This document shows, piece after piece, positions 1 through 6,059 of a stretch of 7,183 bases of DNA. This DNA is from Clostridia bacterium. Lineage in GTDB: Bacteria; Bacillota; Clostridia; Christensenellales; Borkfalkiaceae. The notes beneath the pieces are model-generated. The model ran no database searches. It saw only the letters and a program-made list of their open reading frames with translations, and was not told the origin of the DNA. The stretch covers positions 1 through 7,183 of the forward strand of contig JAFTHR010000176.1 of the NCBI GenBank assembly GCA_017457345.1. The letters are read 5' to 3'. The position numbers and the translations under genes were made by a program. Positions within the stretch are counted from its first letter, which is position 1. Each line of letters begins with the position of its first letter.

Positions 1-72
1 AAAGAGTGTGAGCAAGAACAAAAATACTGCAACGTAATAAATAACAGAGTTTTTCGGTTTTCTAATTTTCAA
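1..72 (-). CDS. Third gene of the gerA operon, N-terminal fragment (possible gerAC)
   Basis: This is the first 24 codons of a gene that continues past the left edge of the window. It starts at a TTG at 72-70, and no ATG is available in this stretch. The start is supported by a strong AAGGAGG ribosome binding site at 85-79 on the minus strand, 6 nt before the TTG, and by an open frame to base 1. The start overlaps the last 11 nt of gerAB, which points to translational coupling. The visible peptide has a basic N-terminus (K2, R4, K5, K7) followed by a hydrophobic run from about residue 10 (VIYYVAVFLFLLTLF), so it is a signal peptide or membrane anchor. In gerA-type operons the third cistron normally encodes the GerAC lipoprotein, and this N-terminus would fit. 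The diagnostic lipobox cysteine is not reached, so GerAC is inferred from position only. Confidence 0.62.
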   Translation of the reverse strand, partial: MKIRKPKNSVIYYVAVFLFLLTLF

Positions 73-1210
73 GCCGTACCTCCTTATTTTTGGGGAGATT
101 TTCGCTAAAACGCTTACCTGCCCCCTTGTTTTTAGTCGTTTTTATTAAAAAAAGCAAGGAAAGAACAGGCAGGAGTGTGGAAAATACGAGAAAGATGGGC
201 GTGAGAGATTTTATAAGATTCACCACGGCGTTATAGCGTTTGTTGAAGAAGAAGGTGAAGGTAAGAAGGGCTAAATTAAGAACGGCGGCAAACGGTACGC
301 GCGTTTTTAAAGGGAAGGCGTTAAAGAGCGAATCCACGCAATGGACGCACGGTACGCAGGTGGCGAAAAAGAGCACGATAACGAGCAAATATACAAAAAT
401 CAAATCGATTCGTCCTATCACGTCTAGCGCGGGGAAATACTGTGCGATTTTCGCAATTGCAAAGTGCTCTCTTTGGGCGATTGACGTGTACGTGCCGTAA
501 AAAAGTGCCGTAAAAAGAAGCACGAACGCCCCGCCGATCCAATACGAAGAAATGATTTTTACGCCGTCCTTTTTTCGGTACGGCATCCGCTCGATTAAAG
601 GGATAAAAAGAGCGGCGTCAAAAAAGAGTGGGATGCTTTCGTAAAAACCCGAAAAAGAATCGGCAATCGGGTTTCCAAAAAAAGGCAAGAGGGCGGCGAA
701 GTCTGCCGAACTGATCCCTAAAAAGAACAGGAGAACAAACGAAACGAGAAAAATCGGCAGACAAACGTCGGCGAGTCTTCCTAACGTGGAAAGGCTTTTT
801 GAGCAAAGGTAAGCGCACAAAAAGAAAAAGGGCGCGAACACGAACGCGGAAGACGCCGTATCGTAAAACGCTGCGTAAGAAAACTTTTCTAAATCTAAAA
901 GCGGGCGTAAAGCGTAAAAAAGGAAGAACGCGGCGTATAGAACGAGCACAATTTTATGTGCGATTGTACCAAACCGCTCTTTCACGAGCGAAAAAGGTCC
1001 TTGCCCCGTTTTCGCTTTTACGATAAGCAGGCACAAAATAGGGATGGATTGCGCCAAATACTGCAAAAAAACGGGAAAAAGCAGGTCGTTCCCCGCTGCT
1101 TTTGCTAAAATGGCGGGCGCATCTAGAAGTTTTAAAGTGGGCAATAAAAATGCGGCAAAGAAGCAGATTTGGCGGGCGTTTACGCCGTGATGTTCGGTTT
1201 GTTCGTTCAT
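62..1210 (-). CDS. gerAB: GerAB-family spore germination permease subunit
   Basis: This encodes a 382-residue, very hydrophobic integral membrane protein with about ten predicted membrane segments, close to the usual GerAB size of about 365. The family belongs to the amino acid permease (APC) superfamily. It forms the germinant-sensing subunit of the GerA receptor in the inner spore membrane. The opening NARQICFFAAF segment, the hydrophobic repeats and the short basic C-terminal tail (KTTKNKGAGKRF) fit that family; no catalytic motif is expected. The ATG at 1210-1208 overlaps the gerAA stop codon in an ATGA arrangement. It has its own AAGGAG site at 1224-1219, 8 nt upstream, which supports this start. 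Position directly after gerAA strongly backs the assignment. Which germinant it recognises cannot be read from the sequence. Confidence 0.88.
   Translation of the reverse strand: MNEQTEHHGVNARQICFFAAFLLPTLKLLDAPAILAKAAGNDLLFPVFLQYLAQSIPILCLLIVKAKTGQGPFSLVKERFGTIAHKIVLVLYAAFFLFYALRPLLDLEKFSYAAFYDTASSAFVFAPFFFLCAYLCSKSLSTLGRLADVCLPIFLVSFVLLFFLGISSADFAALLPFFGNPIADSFSGFYESIPLFFDAALFIPLIERMPYRKKDGVKIISSYWIGGAFVLLFTALFYGTYTSIAQREHFAIAKIAQYFPALDVIGRIDLIFVYLLVIVLFFATCVPCVHCVDSLFNAFPLKTRVPFAAVLNLALLTFTFFFNKRYNAVVNLIKSLTPIFLVFSTLLPVLSLLFLIKTTKNKGAGKRFSENLPKNKEVRLEN
117..133 (-). repeat. 17-nt repeat, copy 1 (inside gerAB 3' end)
   Basis: On the minus strand this reads AAAAACAAGGGGGCAGG and is identical over all 17 nt to plus-strand 4384-4400. 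It lies inside gerAB and encodes part of the basic C-terminal tail (KNKGAG region). A partial match (AAGGGGGCAGGG on the minus strand) lies inside gerAA at 2474-2463. Its function is unknown. Because this copy is coding, part of the match may be chance in purine-rich DNA. Confidence 0.5.
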
Positions 1211-2742
1211 TTTTCGCTCTCCTTTTTCTTTTTTAAAAGCCGGGTTTTATTTTTTGAGCCGAGCACAACGGGGCGAGTGTCGAGTGAGCGCATCCCGTAT
1301 TTCACCACGCTATCGCGCAAATCTTTTGGTAAAAGGGGCGAAAAAGGGGAAAGCAAGGGAGTATCGAACGCGTCTGAACTTACGAAATAGGCGAGCAGGA
1401 AGGCGGCGAACGTAATGATGCCGAAAATGCCCAAACTTCCGCCGACTATTAGGAAAATCCAACGCAAAACACTACCGCTCTCCACTAAATTCGGTACGGC
1501 GTATAGGCAAATTCCCGAAAAAGCCACAATGATGATTGCCGTGGTAGACACAAACCCTGCCGAAACGGCGGCTTCCCCTAAAACGAGTGCGCCAACAACG
1601 GAAAGGGACATCCCCACGTATTTGGGCATGCGAATGCTGGCTTCTTTTAGGATTTCTAGAACGAGCAAAATTAAAAAGGTTTCCATGCTTGGGGAAAGGG
1701 GCAACCCTTGCGCGCCGCTTGCAATGGTGAGTGTGAGTCCAAGGGGCAAAAGTTGCATTTTAAACAGTTGGCTTGCAACGTACGCCGCGGGTAGAACGAG
1801 CGCCACCAAAAAGGCTAAAAACCGCAAAATGCGAACGGTCGTTGCGGCAAAAGGCGAAATGAAATAATCTTCGCTCGATTGAAAATCTTCCGTTAAAAGA
1901 TAGGGTACGGTGAGTGCAATGGGAGAGCCGTCTACCAAAATTCCCACCCTGCCTTCGGCGATTTTTGCGCAAAAAATATCCGGTTTTTCGGTGGTTGCCA
2001 CTTCCCGCATTAAGGACTGTTTTCGTGGGGAAATTAAGGTGGCGATATAGGAAGAATCGGCGATATAATCCACGCTGATAGACTGTATTCTCTCTTCCAC
2101 TTGTTGCACGATTTTTTGGTTGGAAACGCCTTGTAAATAGCAAACGCTCACCATAGTGTTAGACTGCTTTCCCACCTTTACCGATTTGAACATCAGGTTC
2201 GGCGTTTTAAAGCGCTTACGAACGAGCGACATATTTGTTTTTATATCTTCGATAAATCCTTCACGCGGGCCTTTTACGGCGATATCGGTTGGCGGCTCCA
2301 TAATCGCCCGAACGGGCAAAAGTTTTGCGCCGATAATAAAGGCACACGGAACGCCGTCGATTAACAAAAGGGCGTTTCCATCTAGCACTTCTTTGATGGT
2401 TTCGCTAAAAGTTTTGGGGTGTTTAATTTCTGGAAAACGCAAGATTTTTTCAATAAATCCTGCCCTGCCCCCTTCATTTTGGCTATTTTCGGCTATTTTT
2501 GCGTTTGAAATCGGCTTAATGATAAGTTCTCCAAGCAGTTCCTTGTTCACCGTTCCGTCGGCGTAAAAGACCGCACCGCGCGTTCCGTCACCTGCGGAAA
2601 ACACGTGAAAAAGCACGTCTTCCGCGGGTAATAGTTTCTTCAAAATGGTTAAGTTTTCGGTTAATGATTCGCGCATGGGCGAAGATAAAACGTTTTGTTC
2701 CACGAAAAGAGTATGCGGGAATTTAGAAAAAAGTATGCTCAA
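1207..2742 (-). CDS. gerAA: GerAA-family spore germination receptor subunit A
   Basis: This 511-residue protein matches GerAA/SpoVAF-family proteins in length and layout: a soluble N-terminal region of about 300 residues, then a membrane domain of about five segments (roughly 300-455) and a basic C-terminal tail. Visible family motifs are KGPREGFIED (157-166) followed by TNMSLVRKR, VSVCYLQGV (198-206), EKPD (252-255), EGRVGILVDGSP (263-274), the LEILKEASIRMP segment (362-373) and VGALVLGEAAVSAGFVS (383-399). It is the A subunit of a nutrient germinant receptor in the inner spore membrane. It is first in the operon, ahead of gerAB. The start used is a TTG at 2742-2740; only a weak G-rich stretch (CGGGG) lies 9 nt upstream. 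Downstream alternatives (GTG at residue 14, ATG at residue 23) have no better ribosome site, so the start is uncertain. SpoVAF is a less likely identity because a GerAB gene follows directly. Confidence 0.93.
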   Translation of the reverse strand: MSILFSKFPHTLFVEQNVLSSPMRESLTENLTILKKLLPAEDVLFHVFSAGDGTRGAVFYADGTVNKELLGELIIKPISNAKIAENSQNEGGRAGFIEKILRFPEIKHPKTFSETIKEVLDGNALLLIDGVPCAFIIGAKLLPVRAIMEPPTDIAVKGPREGFIEDIKTNMSLVRKRFKTPNLMFKSVKVGKQSNTMVSVCYLQGVSNQKIVQQVEERIQSISVDYIADSSYIATLISPRKQSLMREVATTEKPDIFCAKIAEGRVGILVDGSPIALTVPYLLTEDFQSSEDYFISPFAATTVRILRFLAFLVALVLPAAYVASQLFKMQLLPLGLTLTIASGAQGLPLSPSMETFLILLVLEILKEASIRMPKYVGMSLSVVGALVLGEAAVSAGFVSTTAIIIVAFSGICLYAVPNLVESGSVLRWIFLIVGGSLGIFGIITFAAFLLAYFVSSDAFDTPLLSPFSPLLPKDLRDSVVKYGMRSLDTRPVVLGSKNKTRLLKKKKESEK

Positions 2743-2756
2743 AAGAGAAAACCCCG

Positions 2757-2785
2757 TTGACTTTTTCAGGGGAAATTGTTATACT
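2757..2785 (+). promoter_or_regulatory. Sigma-A-type promoter for the trmN6/yabB-like gene
   Basis: A -35 box TTGACT (2757-2762) and a -10 box TATACT (2780-2785) are separated by exactly 17 nt, each one base from the vegetative sigma consensus. Transcription would start near 2792, giving a leader of about 25 nt before the ATG at 2816. The promoter lies in the 73-nt divergent gap with gerAA. This shows that the methyltransferase starts at 2816 and not further upstream. Confidence 0.85.
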
Positions 2786-2815
2786 GAATATAGAATAAAA
2801 AAAGGAGGGCGAACA

Positions 2816-3493
2816 ATGGAATTGAACGAATTTGAAGTGGAAGAAGAAATGCTCGGCGATCTCAAAATCGTGCAAGACACAAGGTATTATCGCTTCACTT
2901 CTGATTCCGTGATTTTATCCAAATTTGCCCACGCAAAAGCAAACGATCGAGTTGCCGATTTTTGTTCGGGGAGCGGTATCGTGGCTTTCCATTTTTACGC
3001 GCTAAACAGGCATTTAAATTTTAAAGGTTTCACGCTCTTTGAAATGCAAACAACGCTTGCCGACCTTTCGAAAAAGACGATCGAACGCAACAATTTTTCT
3101 CTTTTCGAAGTGGAAAATTGCCGTTTGCAAGAAATGGATAAAAAATACGAAGGGGCGTTTTCGCTCGTCCTTTGCAATCCGCCCTACGAGCGCGGCGGTT
3201 TCGAAAACGAGTGCTACGAAAAAGCCGTTTGCAGAAAAGAACTTACCATCACCTTGCAAGAAATTGCCGAAAAAGCGGCGTTTGCGCTGAAATACGGCGG
3301 GAGAATTGCCCTTGTCAACCGCGCCGACCGCTTAGCGGAAGTTTGCTACACCTTAAAGATGGTGGGAATTGAAGTGAAAAAGATACAATTCGTGAGCGGG
3401 AAACAAGGCGACGTGCCCTATTTGGTGCTCGTGGAAGGGGTGAAAGGTGGAAAACCTTGCTCCCAAATCCTGCCAACGCTTATAAACGGGTAA
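2816..3493 (+). CDS. TrmN6/YabB-like SAM-dependent N6-adenine methyltransferase (probable tRNA1(Val) A37)
   Basis: This is a 225-residue Rossmann-fold methyltransferase, slightly shorter than typical YfiC/YabB proteins (about 245). Visible elements are the substrate-side start YYRFTSDSVILSKFA (24-38), the SAM-binding motif I DFCSGSG (48-54), an acidic residue at the end of strand 2 (E76 in LFEMQ) and the catalytic NPPY motif (121-124) typical of N6-adenine and glutamine-N5 methylation. The E. coli homologue TrmN6 methylates A37 of tRNA1(Val); the same substrate is inferred here. The frame is open upstream to 2645, but the real start is the ATG at 2816. It sits 6 nt after AAGGAGGG (2802-2809) and downstream of the promoter at 2757-2785. 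rsmI follows 75 nt later. In B. subtilis yabB and rsmI (yabC) are also neighbours, there with yazA between them; no yazA is present here. Confidence 0.87.
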   Translation: MELNEFEVEEEMLGDLKIVQDTRYYRFTSDSVILSKFAHAKANDRVADFCSGSGIVAFHFYALNRHLNFKGFTLFEMQTTLADLSKKTIERNNFSLFEVENCRLQEMDKKYEGAFSLVLCNPPYERGGFENECYEKAVCRKELTITLQEIAEKAAFALKYGGRIALVNRADRLAEVCYTLKMVGIEVKKIQFVSGKQGDVPYLVLVEGVKGGKPCSQILPTLING

Positions 3494-3516
3494 AAAACGC
3501 CCGAAAACGGTCAAAA

Positions 3517-3534
3517 TTGTTTCCCGTGAAACAA
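3517..3534. promoter_or_regulatory. parS-like (ParB/Noc family) palindrome
   Basis: The intergenic gap between the methyltransferase and rsmI contains TTGTTTCCCGTGAAACAA, two 7-bp arms around CCGT. The inner 16 bases (3518-3533) differ from the widely conserved bacterial parS sequence TGTTTCACGTGAAACA by a single A to C change at position 7. The right half is a perfect parS half-site. The changed left half reads TTTCCCG, as in the B. subtilis Noc-binding consensus. A weak hairpin is the alternative reading, since a T-rich stretch follows, but the stem has only two G-C pairs and would make a poor terminator. Binding is inferred from similarity only. Confidence 0.5.
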
Positions 3535-3568
3535 AGTTTATTTTTAGGAAGTAAAAAAAGGAGAAAAA

Positions 3569-4372
3569 ATGGTCTACTTCGTTGCTACGCCGATAGGGAA
3601 CTTAAAGGATATAACGTTGCGCGCAATTGAAACGTTAAAAGAAGCGGATTTGATATTTTGCGAAGATACTAGGCATACGCTCAAACTTTTGAACGCCTAC
3701 GAAATTAAAAAACCGCTTTTTTCCTGCCATAAGTTTAACGAAAAGGAAGCGGCGGAGCGTATTTTAGCGGCAAGCCGCGAAGGGAAAAAGGTTGCGGTGG
3801 TTTCGGATGCCGGCACGCCCGTTGTGTCCGATCCCGGAAATATCGTTTGTAAAACGTTGAAAGAAGGGGGAGAAGCGTACACGTTAATCCCCGGTGCTTG
3901 CGCGTTCGTGGCGGCGCTCGTGCTTTCGGCGCTAGATAGCGCTCGGTTTGCCTTTATCGGCTTTTTGCCGGAAAAAGCGAGCGAGAGAAAGGCGGTTTTA
4001 GAAAAGTATAAGGATTTAGACTTAACGCTTGCGTTCCACTCTGCGCCGCAGGATATCGATAGAGACGTGAAGAGTTTATACGAAGTGTTTGGGGATAGAA
4101 ATGCCGTTGCGGTGCGCGAGATTACCAAAATCCACGAAGAGAGTATTGCGTTTACGCTCGCTTCTGGGCTTGCAGGAGAAAAGCGCGGAGAATACGTTTT
4201 GCTCGTGGAAGGAGCGGGAGAAAAACAAAACCCGCTTTGTGCTCTTTCCGAGCGCGAGCATATTTTGCATTATATGCGCGCGGGTGTAGAAAAGAAAGAA
4301 GCGCTCAAAAAAGCGGCGAAAGATCGCGGCGTTTCAAAATCCGATTTATATCCGTTTGCAATTGATTTGTAA
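3569..4372 (+). CDS. rsmI: 16S rRNA (cytidine1402-2'-O)-methyltransferase RsmI
   Basis: This 267-residue protein belongs to the tetrapyrrole-methylase-fold family. RsmI 2'-O-methylates C1402 in the decoding centre of 16S rRNA, using S-adenosylmethionine. Motifs are in canonical order: ATPIGNLKDIT (6-16), CEDTR (31-35), VSDAGTPVVSDPG (78-90), IPGA (107-110), GFLPEKASER (131-140), REITKIHEE (183-191) and GEYVLLVEG (207-215). The C-terminal stretch 225-267 is the small helical RsmI extension. The ATG lies 5 nt after AAAGGAG (3557-3563). It is probably co-transcribed with the upstream methyltransferase, as I see no separate promoter in the 75-nt gap. One oddity: the family's FYE-(S/A)-PHR motif appears here as FHSAPQDID (156-164), but all other motifs are intact. 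Confidence 0.95.
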   Translation: MVYFVATPIGNLKDITLRAIETLKEADLIFCEDTRHTLKLLNAYEIKKPLFSCHKFNEKEAAERILAASREGKKVAVVSDAGTPVVSDPGNIVCKTLKEGGEAYTLIPGACAFVAALVLSALDSARFAFIGFLPEKASERKAVLEKYKDLDLTLAFHSAPQDIDRDVKSLYEVFGDRNAVAVREITKIHEESIAFTLASGLAGEKRGEYVLLVEGAGEKQNPLCALSEREHILHYMRAGVEKKEALKKAAKDRGVSKSDLYPFAIDL

Positions 4373-4383
4373 TCCATAAAAGC

Positions 4384-4405
4384 AAAAACAAGGGGGCAGG
4401 GAACG
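4384..4405 (+). repeat. GGGGCAGG repeat, copy 2, and left arm of a 13-nt inverted repeat
   Basis: This stretch lies in the 95-nt gap between rsmI and the peptidase gene. Its first 17 nt match the minus strand at 133-117 exactly. Its last 13 nt, GGGGCAGGGAACG (4393-4405), are repeated exactly on the minus strand at 6794-6782, after the second phosphodiesterase gene. The three genes between are therefore bracketed by a perfect 13-nt inverted repeat. Locally, GGCAG (4395-4399) can pair with CTGCC (4423-4427), and TTTTT (4407-4411) with AAAAA (4418-4422), giving a bulged hairpin. No T-tract follows it, so I do not call it a terminator. Confidence 0.6.
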
Positions 4406-4432
4406 GTTTTTCGGTATAAAAACTGCCAAAAA

Positions 4433-4458
4433 TGCATAAAATAACTGCATAAAATAAG
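4433..4458 (+). repeat. Tandem 13-nt direct repeat in the peptidase leader
   Basis: TGCATAAAATAAC (4433-4445) is followed directly by TGCATAAAATAAG (4446-4458), identical at 12 of 13 positions. The second unit runs into the AAGGAG ribosome binding site (4456-4461) of the peptidase gene. Each unit contains TAAAAT, a possible weak -10 element, but I find no matching -35 box. It could be a tandem operator or a simple slippage duplication. Confidence 0.6.
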
Positions 4459-4467
4459 GAGAAAAGA

Positions 4468-5196
4468 ATGATCGACTATATTTACTATTTAGTTGCCATT
4501 TTAATCTGTGCAATCATTTCGGGTTGGGCGAGCCGTAAAGTACACTCTACGTACGCGGCGTACGCTTCGGTGAGAGCGCGCTCGAATATGACGGGGTATG
4601 ATACCGCCGTTCGTCTTTTGCGCGCGAACGATATCAAAGACGTGCGCGTAGATAGAGTTCGCGGAACGCTTACCGATCACTATCATCCAAGCAAAGGGGT
4701 GGTCAATCTTTCACAATCGACGTATGGAGACACGTCGGTTGCCGCGGTTGCGGTAGCGGCGCACGAAATCGGGCACGTTGTGCAAAAAAAGAAAGGATAT
4801 TTGTTTTACACGCTTCGCTCCGTTCTCGTGCCCGTGGTAAACTTCGGCGCTCGCCTTGCGTTGCCACTCGTGCTCGTGGGGCTAATTCTCGATTTGACGG
4901 TATACGCTTCGGCGCAAACTTCGCTCGGCTACTATTTAGCGATTGCCGGGGTAGCGCTCTACGGCGCGTCGTTCTTGTTTACGCTCGTCACGCTGCCTGT
5001 GGAACTCAACGCAAGTAAGCGTGCGGCGAACATGCTCGTGGAAGAAGGGGTGCTTGCAGACGACGAAGTGTATGGGGCAAAAAAGGTGCTCTCGGCGGCG
5101 GCAATGACCTATCTTGCGTCCATGCTCACTTCGCTCGTGTATTTCTTGCGGTTTTTAACTTGGGTACTTGCAATGTTTGGCAGACGCAGAAGATAA
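4468..5196 (+). CDS. YugP-like membrane zinc metallopeptidase
   Basis: This 242-residue protein matches the YugP / neutral zinc metallopeptidase type 2 family in length and layout. An N-terminal membrane segment (about 4-20) is followed by a soluble stretch and the zinc-binding HEIGH motif (99-103) within AVAAHEIGHVVQ. A long hydrophobic stretch follows (about 114-180, at least two membrane segments), then LPVELNASKRA (176-186) and a last hydrophobic segment near 215-236. H99 and H103 would be zinc ligands and E100 the catalytic base. E179 is a good candidate third ligand, inferred by analogy with M48-type peptidases. The start ATG lies 6 nt after AAGGAG (4456-4461). The first phosphodiesterase gene starts 9 nt downstream, so the three genes are probably one operon. 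The substrate is unknown; a role in membrane protein turnover is inferred from topology. Confidence 0.88.
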   Translation: MIDYIYYLVAILICAIISGWASRKVHSTYAAYASVRARSNMTGYDTAVRLLRANDIKDVRVDRVRGTLTDHYHPSKGVVNLSQSTYGDTSVAAVAVAAHEIGHVVQKKKGYLFYTLRSVLVPVVNFGARLALPLVLVGLILDLTVYASAQTSLGYYLAIAGVALYGASFLFTLVTLPVELNASKRAANMLVEEGVLADDEVYGAKKVLSAAAMTYLASMLTSLVYFLRFLTWVLAMFGRRRR

Positions 5197-5205
5197 GGGG
5201 GCAAA

Positions 5206-6048
5206 ATGACCACGAAAGCGAAAAAAGTTGTAAAAATCACGTCTATTGTGCTCGCGGCGATTCTTTTAGTTTGTGTCATTATGGCGGCGATCGTATTGTT
5301 GCCGCAATTCCGCAAAAAGGGAACGCGGTACGAGAGCACCCGCGAAATTGAGAACGGAAGCGTTCAAATGATAGCCCACCGCGGTCTTTCGGGGCTAAAA
5401 CTCGAAAACACGGTGGAGGCGTTCACGGAAGCGGGTTTACATAGTTATTACGGAATAGAAACGGACGTCCGTGTGACGGGAGACGGGAAGTTTATCCTTT
5501 TCCACGACGACGATTTGTCTAGAATTGCGGGGCTGGATACCAAAATAGCCGAAACGCCGTTCGAAGAACTCCGCGCCCTTCGCTTCGACGATCCGTACGG
5601 AGAGAGCGAAAACGTGTACTATTTGCCCACGATGGAAGAGTACTATGCCGTTTGTAAAGCCTTTGATAAGCAGGCGATTTTGGAACTCAAAGGGGATATG
5701 ACGGCGGATCAAGTGAAGCAAATTGCCGATATCGTGGTGGCGGAAGGTTGGTTTGAACGTACCACGTTCATTTCCTTCTCTCGCGAATTATTGCTTTATT
5801 TGCGTGCGGCGTACCCTACTGCGGAAGCGCAATATATCGTGCAATACTGTAAGCAAGAAGACGTGGATTTTATGATAGAGCATAAAATTGATGCAAATCT
5901 TTGCTTTATCTCCGTTACGCCGTCTCGCGTGCGAGCGTTGCATAAAGCGGGGAGAAAGGTGAATTGTTGGACGATTGACGGCGCAACTTGCGCTTGGTAT
6001 ATGAAACTTTGCGGCGTGGATTTTATCACCACGAACGTTTTAGAATAA
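5206..6048 (+). CDS. Membrane-anchored glycerophosphodiester phosphodiesterase (GDPD family)
   Basis: This 280-residue protein has a basic N-terminus, one hydrophobic segment (about 11-33) and a GDPD TIM-barrel domain (about 53-280). GDPD enzymes hydrolyse glycerophosphodiesters, such as deacylated phospholipids, to sn-glycerol-3-phosphate and an alcohol. The catalytic set is complete: H58-R59-G60, E85 and D87 in GIETDV, H100 in FHDD, E160 and K162 in ILELK, and W255 in NCWTID. The anchor shows no clear cleavage site, so a tethered, probably extracytoplasmic domain is likely; flanking charge is similar on both sides, so orientation is not certain. The ATG follows AAGGGGG (5195-5201), which overlaps the peptidase stop codon and is weaker than the other ribosome sites here. 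It is a close paralogue of the next gene: 36 of 50 residues match in the HRG-to-HDD block. The exact substrate is unknown. Confidence 0.92.
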   Translation: MTTKAKKVVKITSIVLAAILLVCVIMAAIVLLPQFRKKGTRYESTREIENGSVQMIAHRGLSGLKLENTVEAFTEAGLHSYYGIETDVRVTGDGKFILFHDDDLSRIAGLDTKIAETPFEELRALRFDDPYGESENVYYLPTMEEYYAVCKAFDKQAILELKGDMTADQVKQIADIVVAEGWFERTTFISFSRELLLYLRAAYPTAEAQYIVQYCKQEDVDFMIEHKIDANLCFISVTPSRVRALHKAGRKVNCWTIDGATCAWYMKLCGVDFITTNVLE

Positions 6049-6059
6049 GGAGGGAAGCA

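Noticed and set aside
1415..1867. 150-codon plus-strand open frame opposite gerAA
   Set aside because: It is the antisense shadow of a well-recognised gene, with no ribosome site and low-complexity basic composition.
2306..2328. Two adjacent small hairpins (GCCCG-AA-CGGGC and GCAAAA-G-TTTTGC)
   Set aside because: They lie inside gerAA coding sequence with short stems and no T-tract on either strand; probably chance.
2481..2500. Direct repeat GGCTATTTT twice
   Set aside because: It lies inside gerAA and encodes ordinary, non-repetitive residues (KIAENSQ); too short to mean anything.
2645..2815. Upstream extension of the methyltransferase reading frame
   Set aside because: The frame is open, but this stretch covers the gerAA start and the -35/-10 promoter. 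A strong ribosome site and ATG at 2816 match the family N-terminus.
4395..4427. Possible rsmI terminator hairpin
   Set aside because: The stem has a 7-nt bulge and is followed by AAAAATGC with no T-run on the plus strand, so it lacks the terminator signature.
5988..6059. Upstream extension of the second phosphodiesterase
   Set aside because: It overlaps the end of the first phosphodiesterase in another frame. The ATG at 6060 has an AAGGAGGG site at correct spacing.
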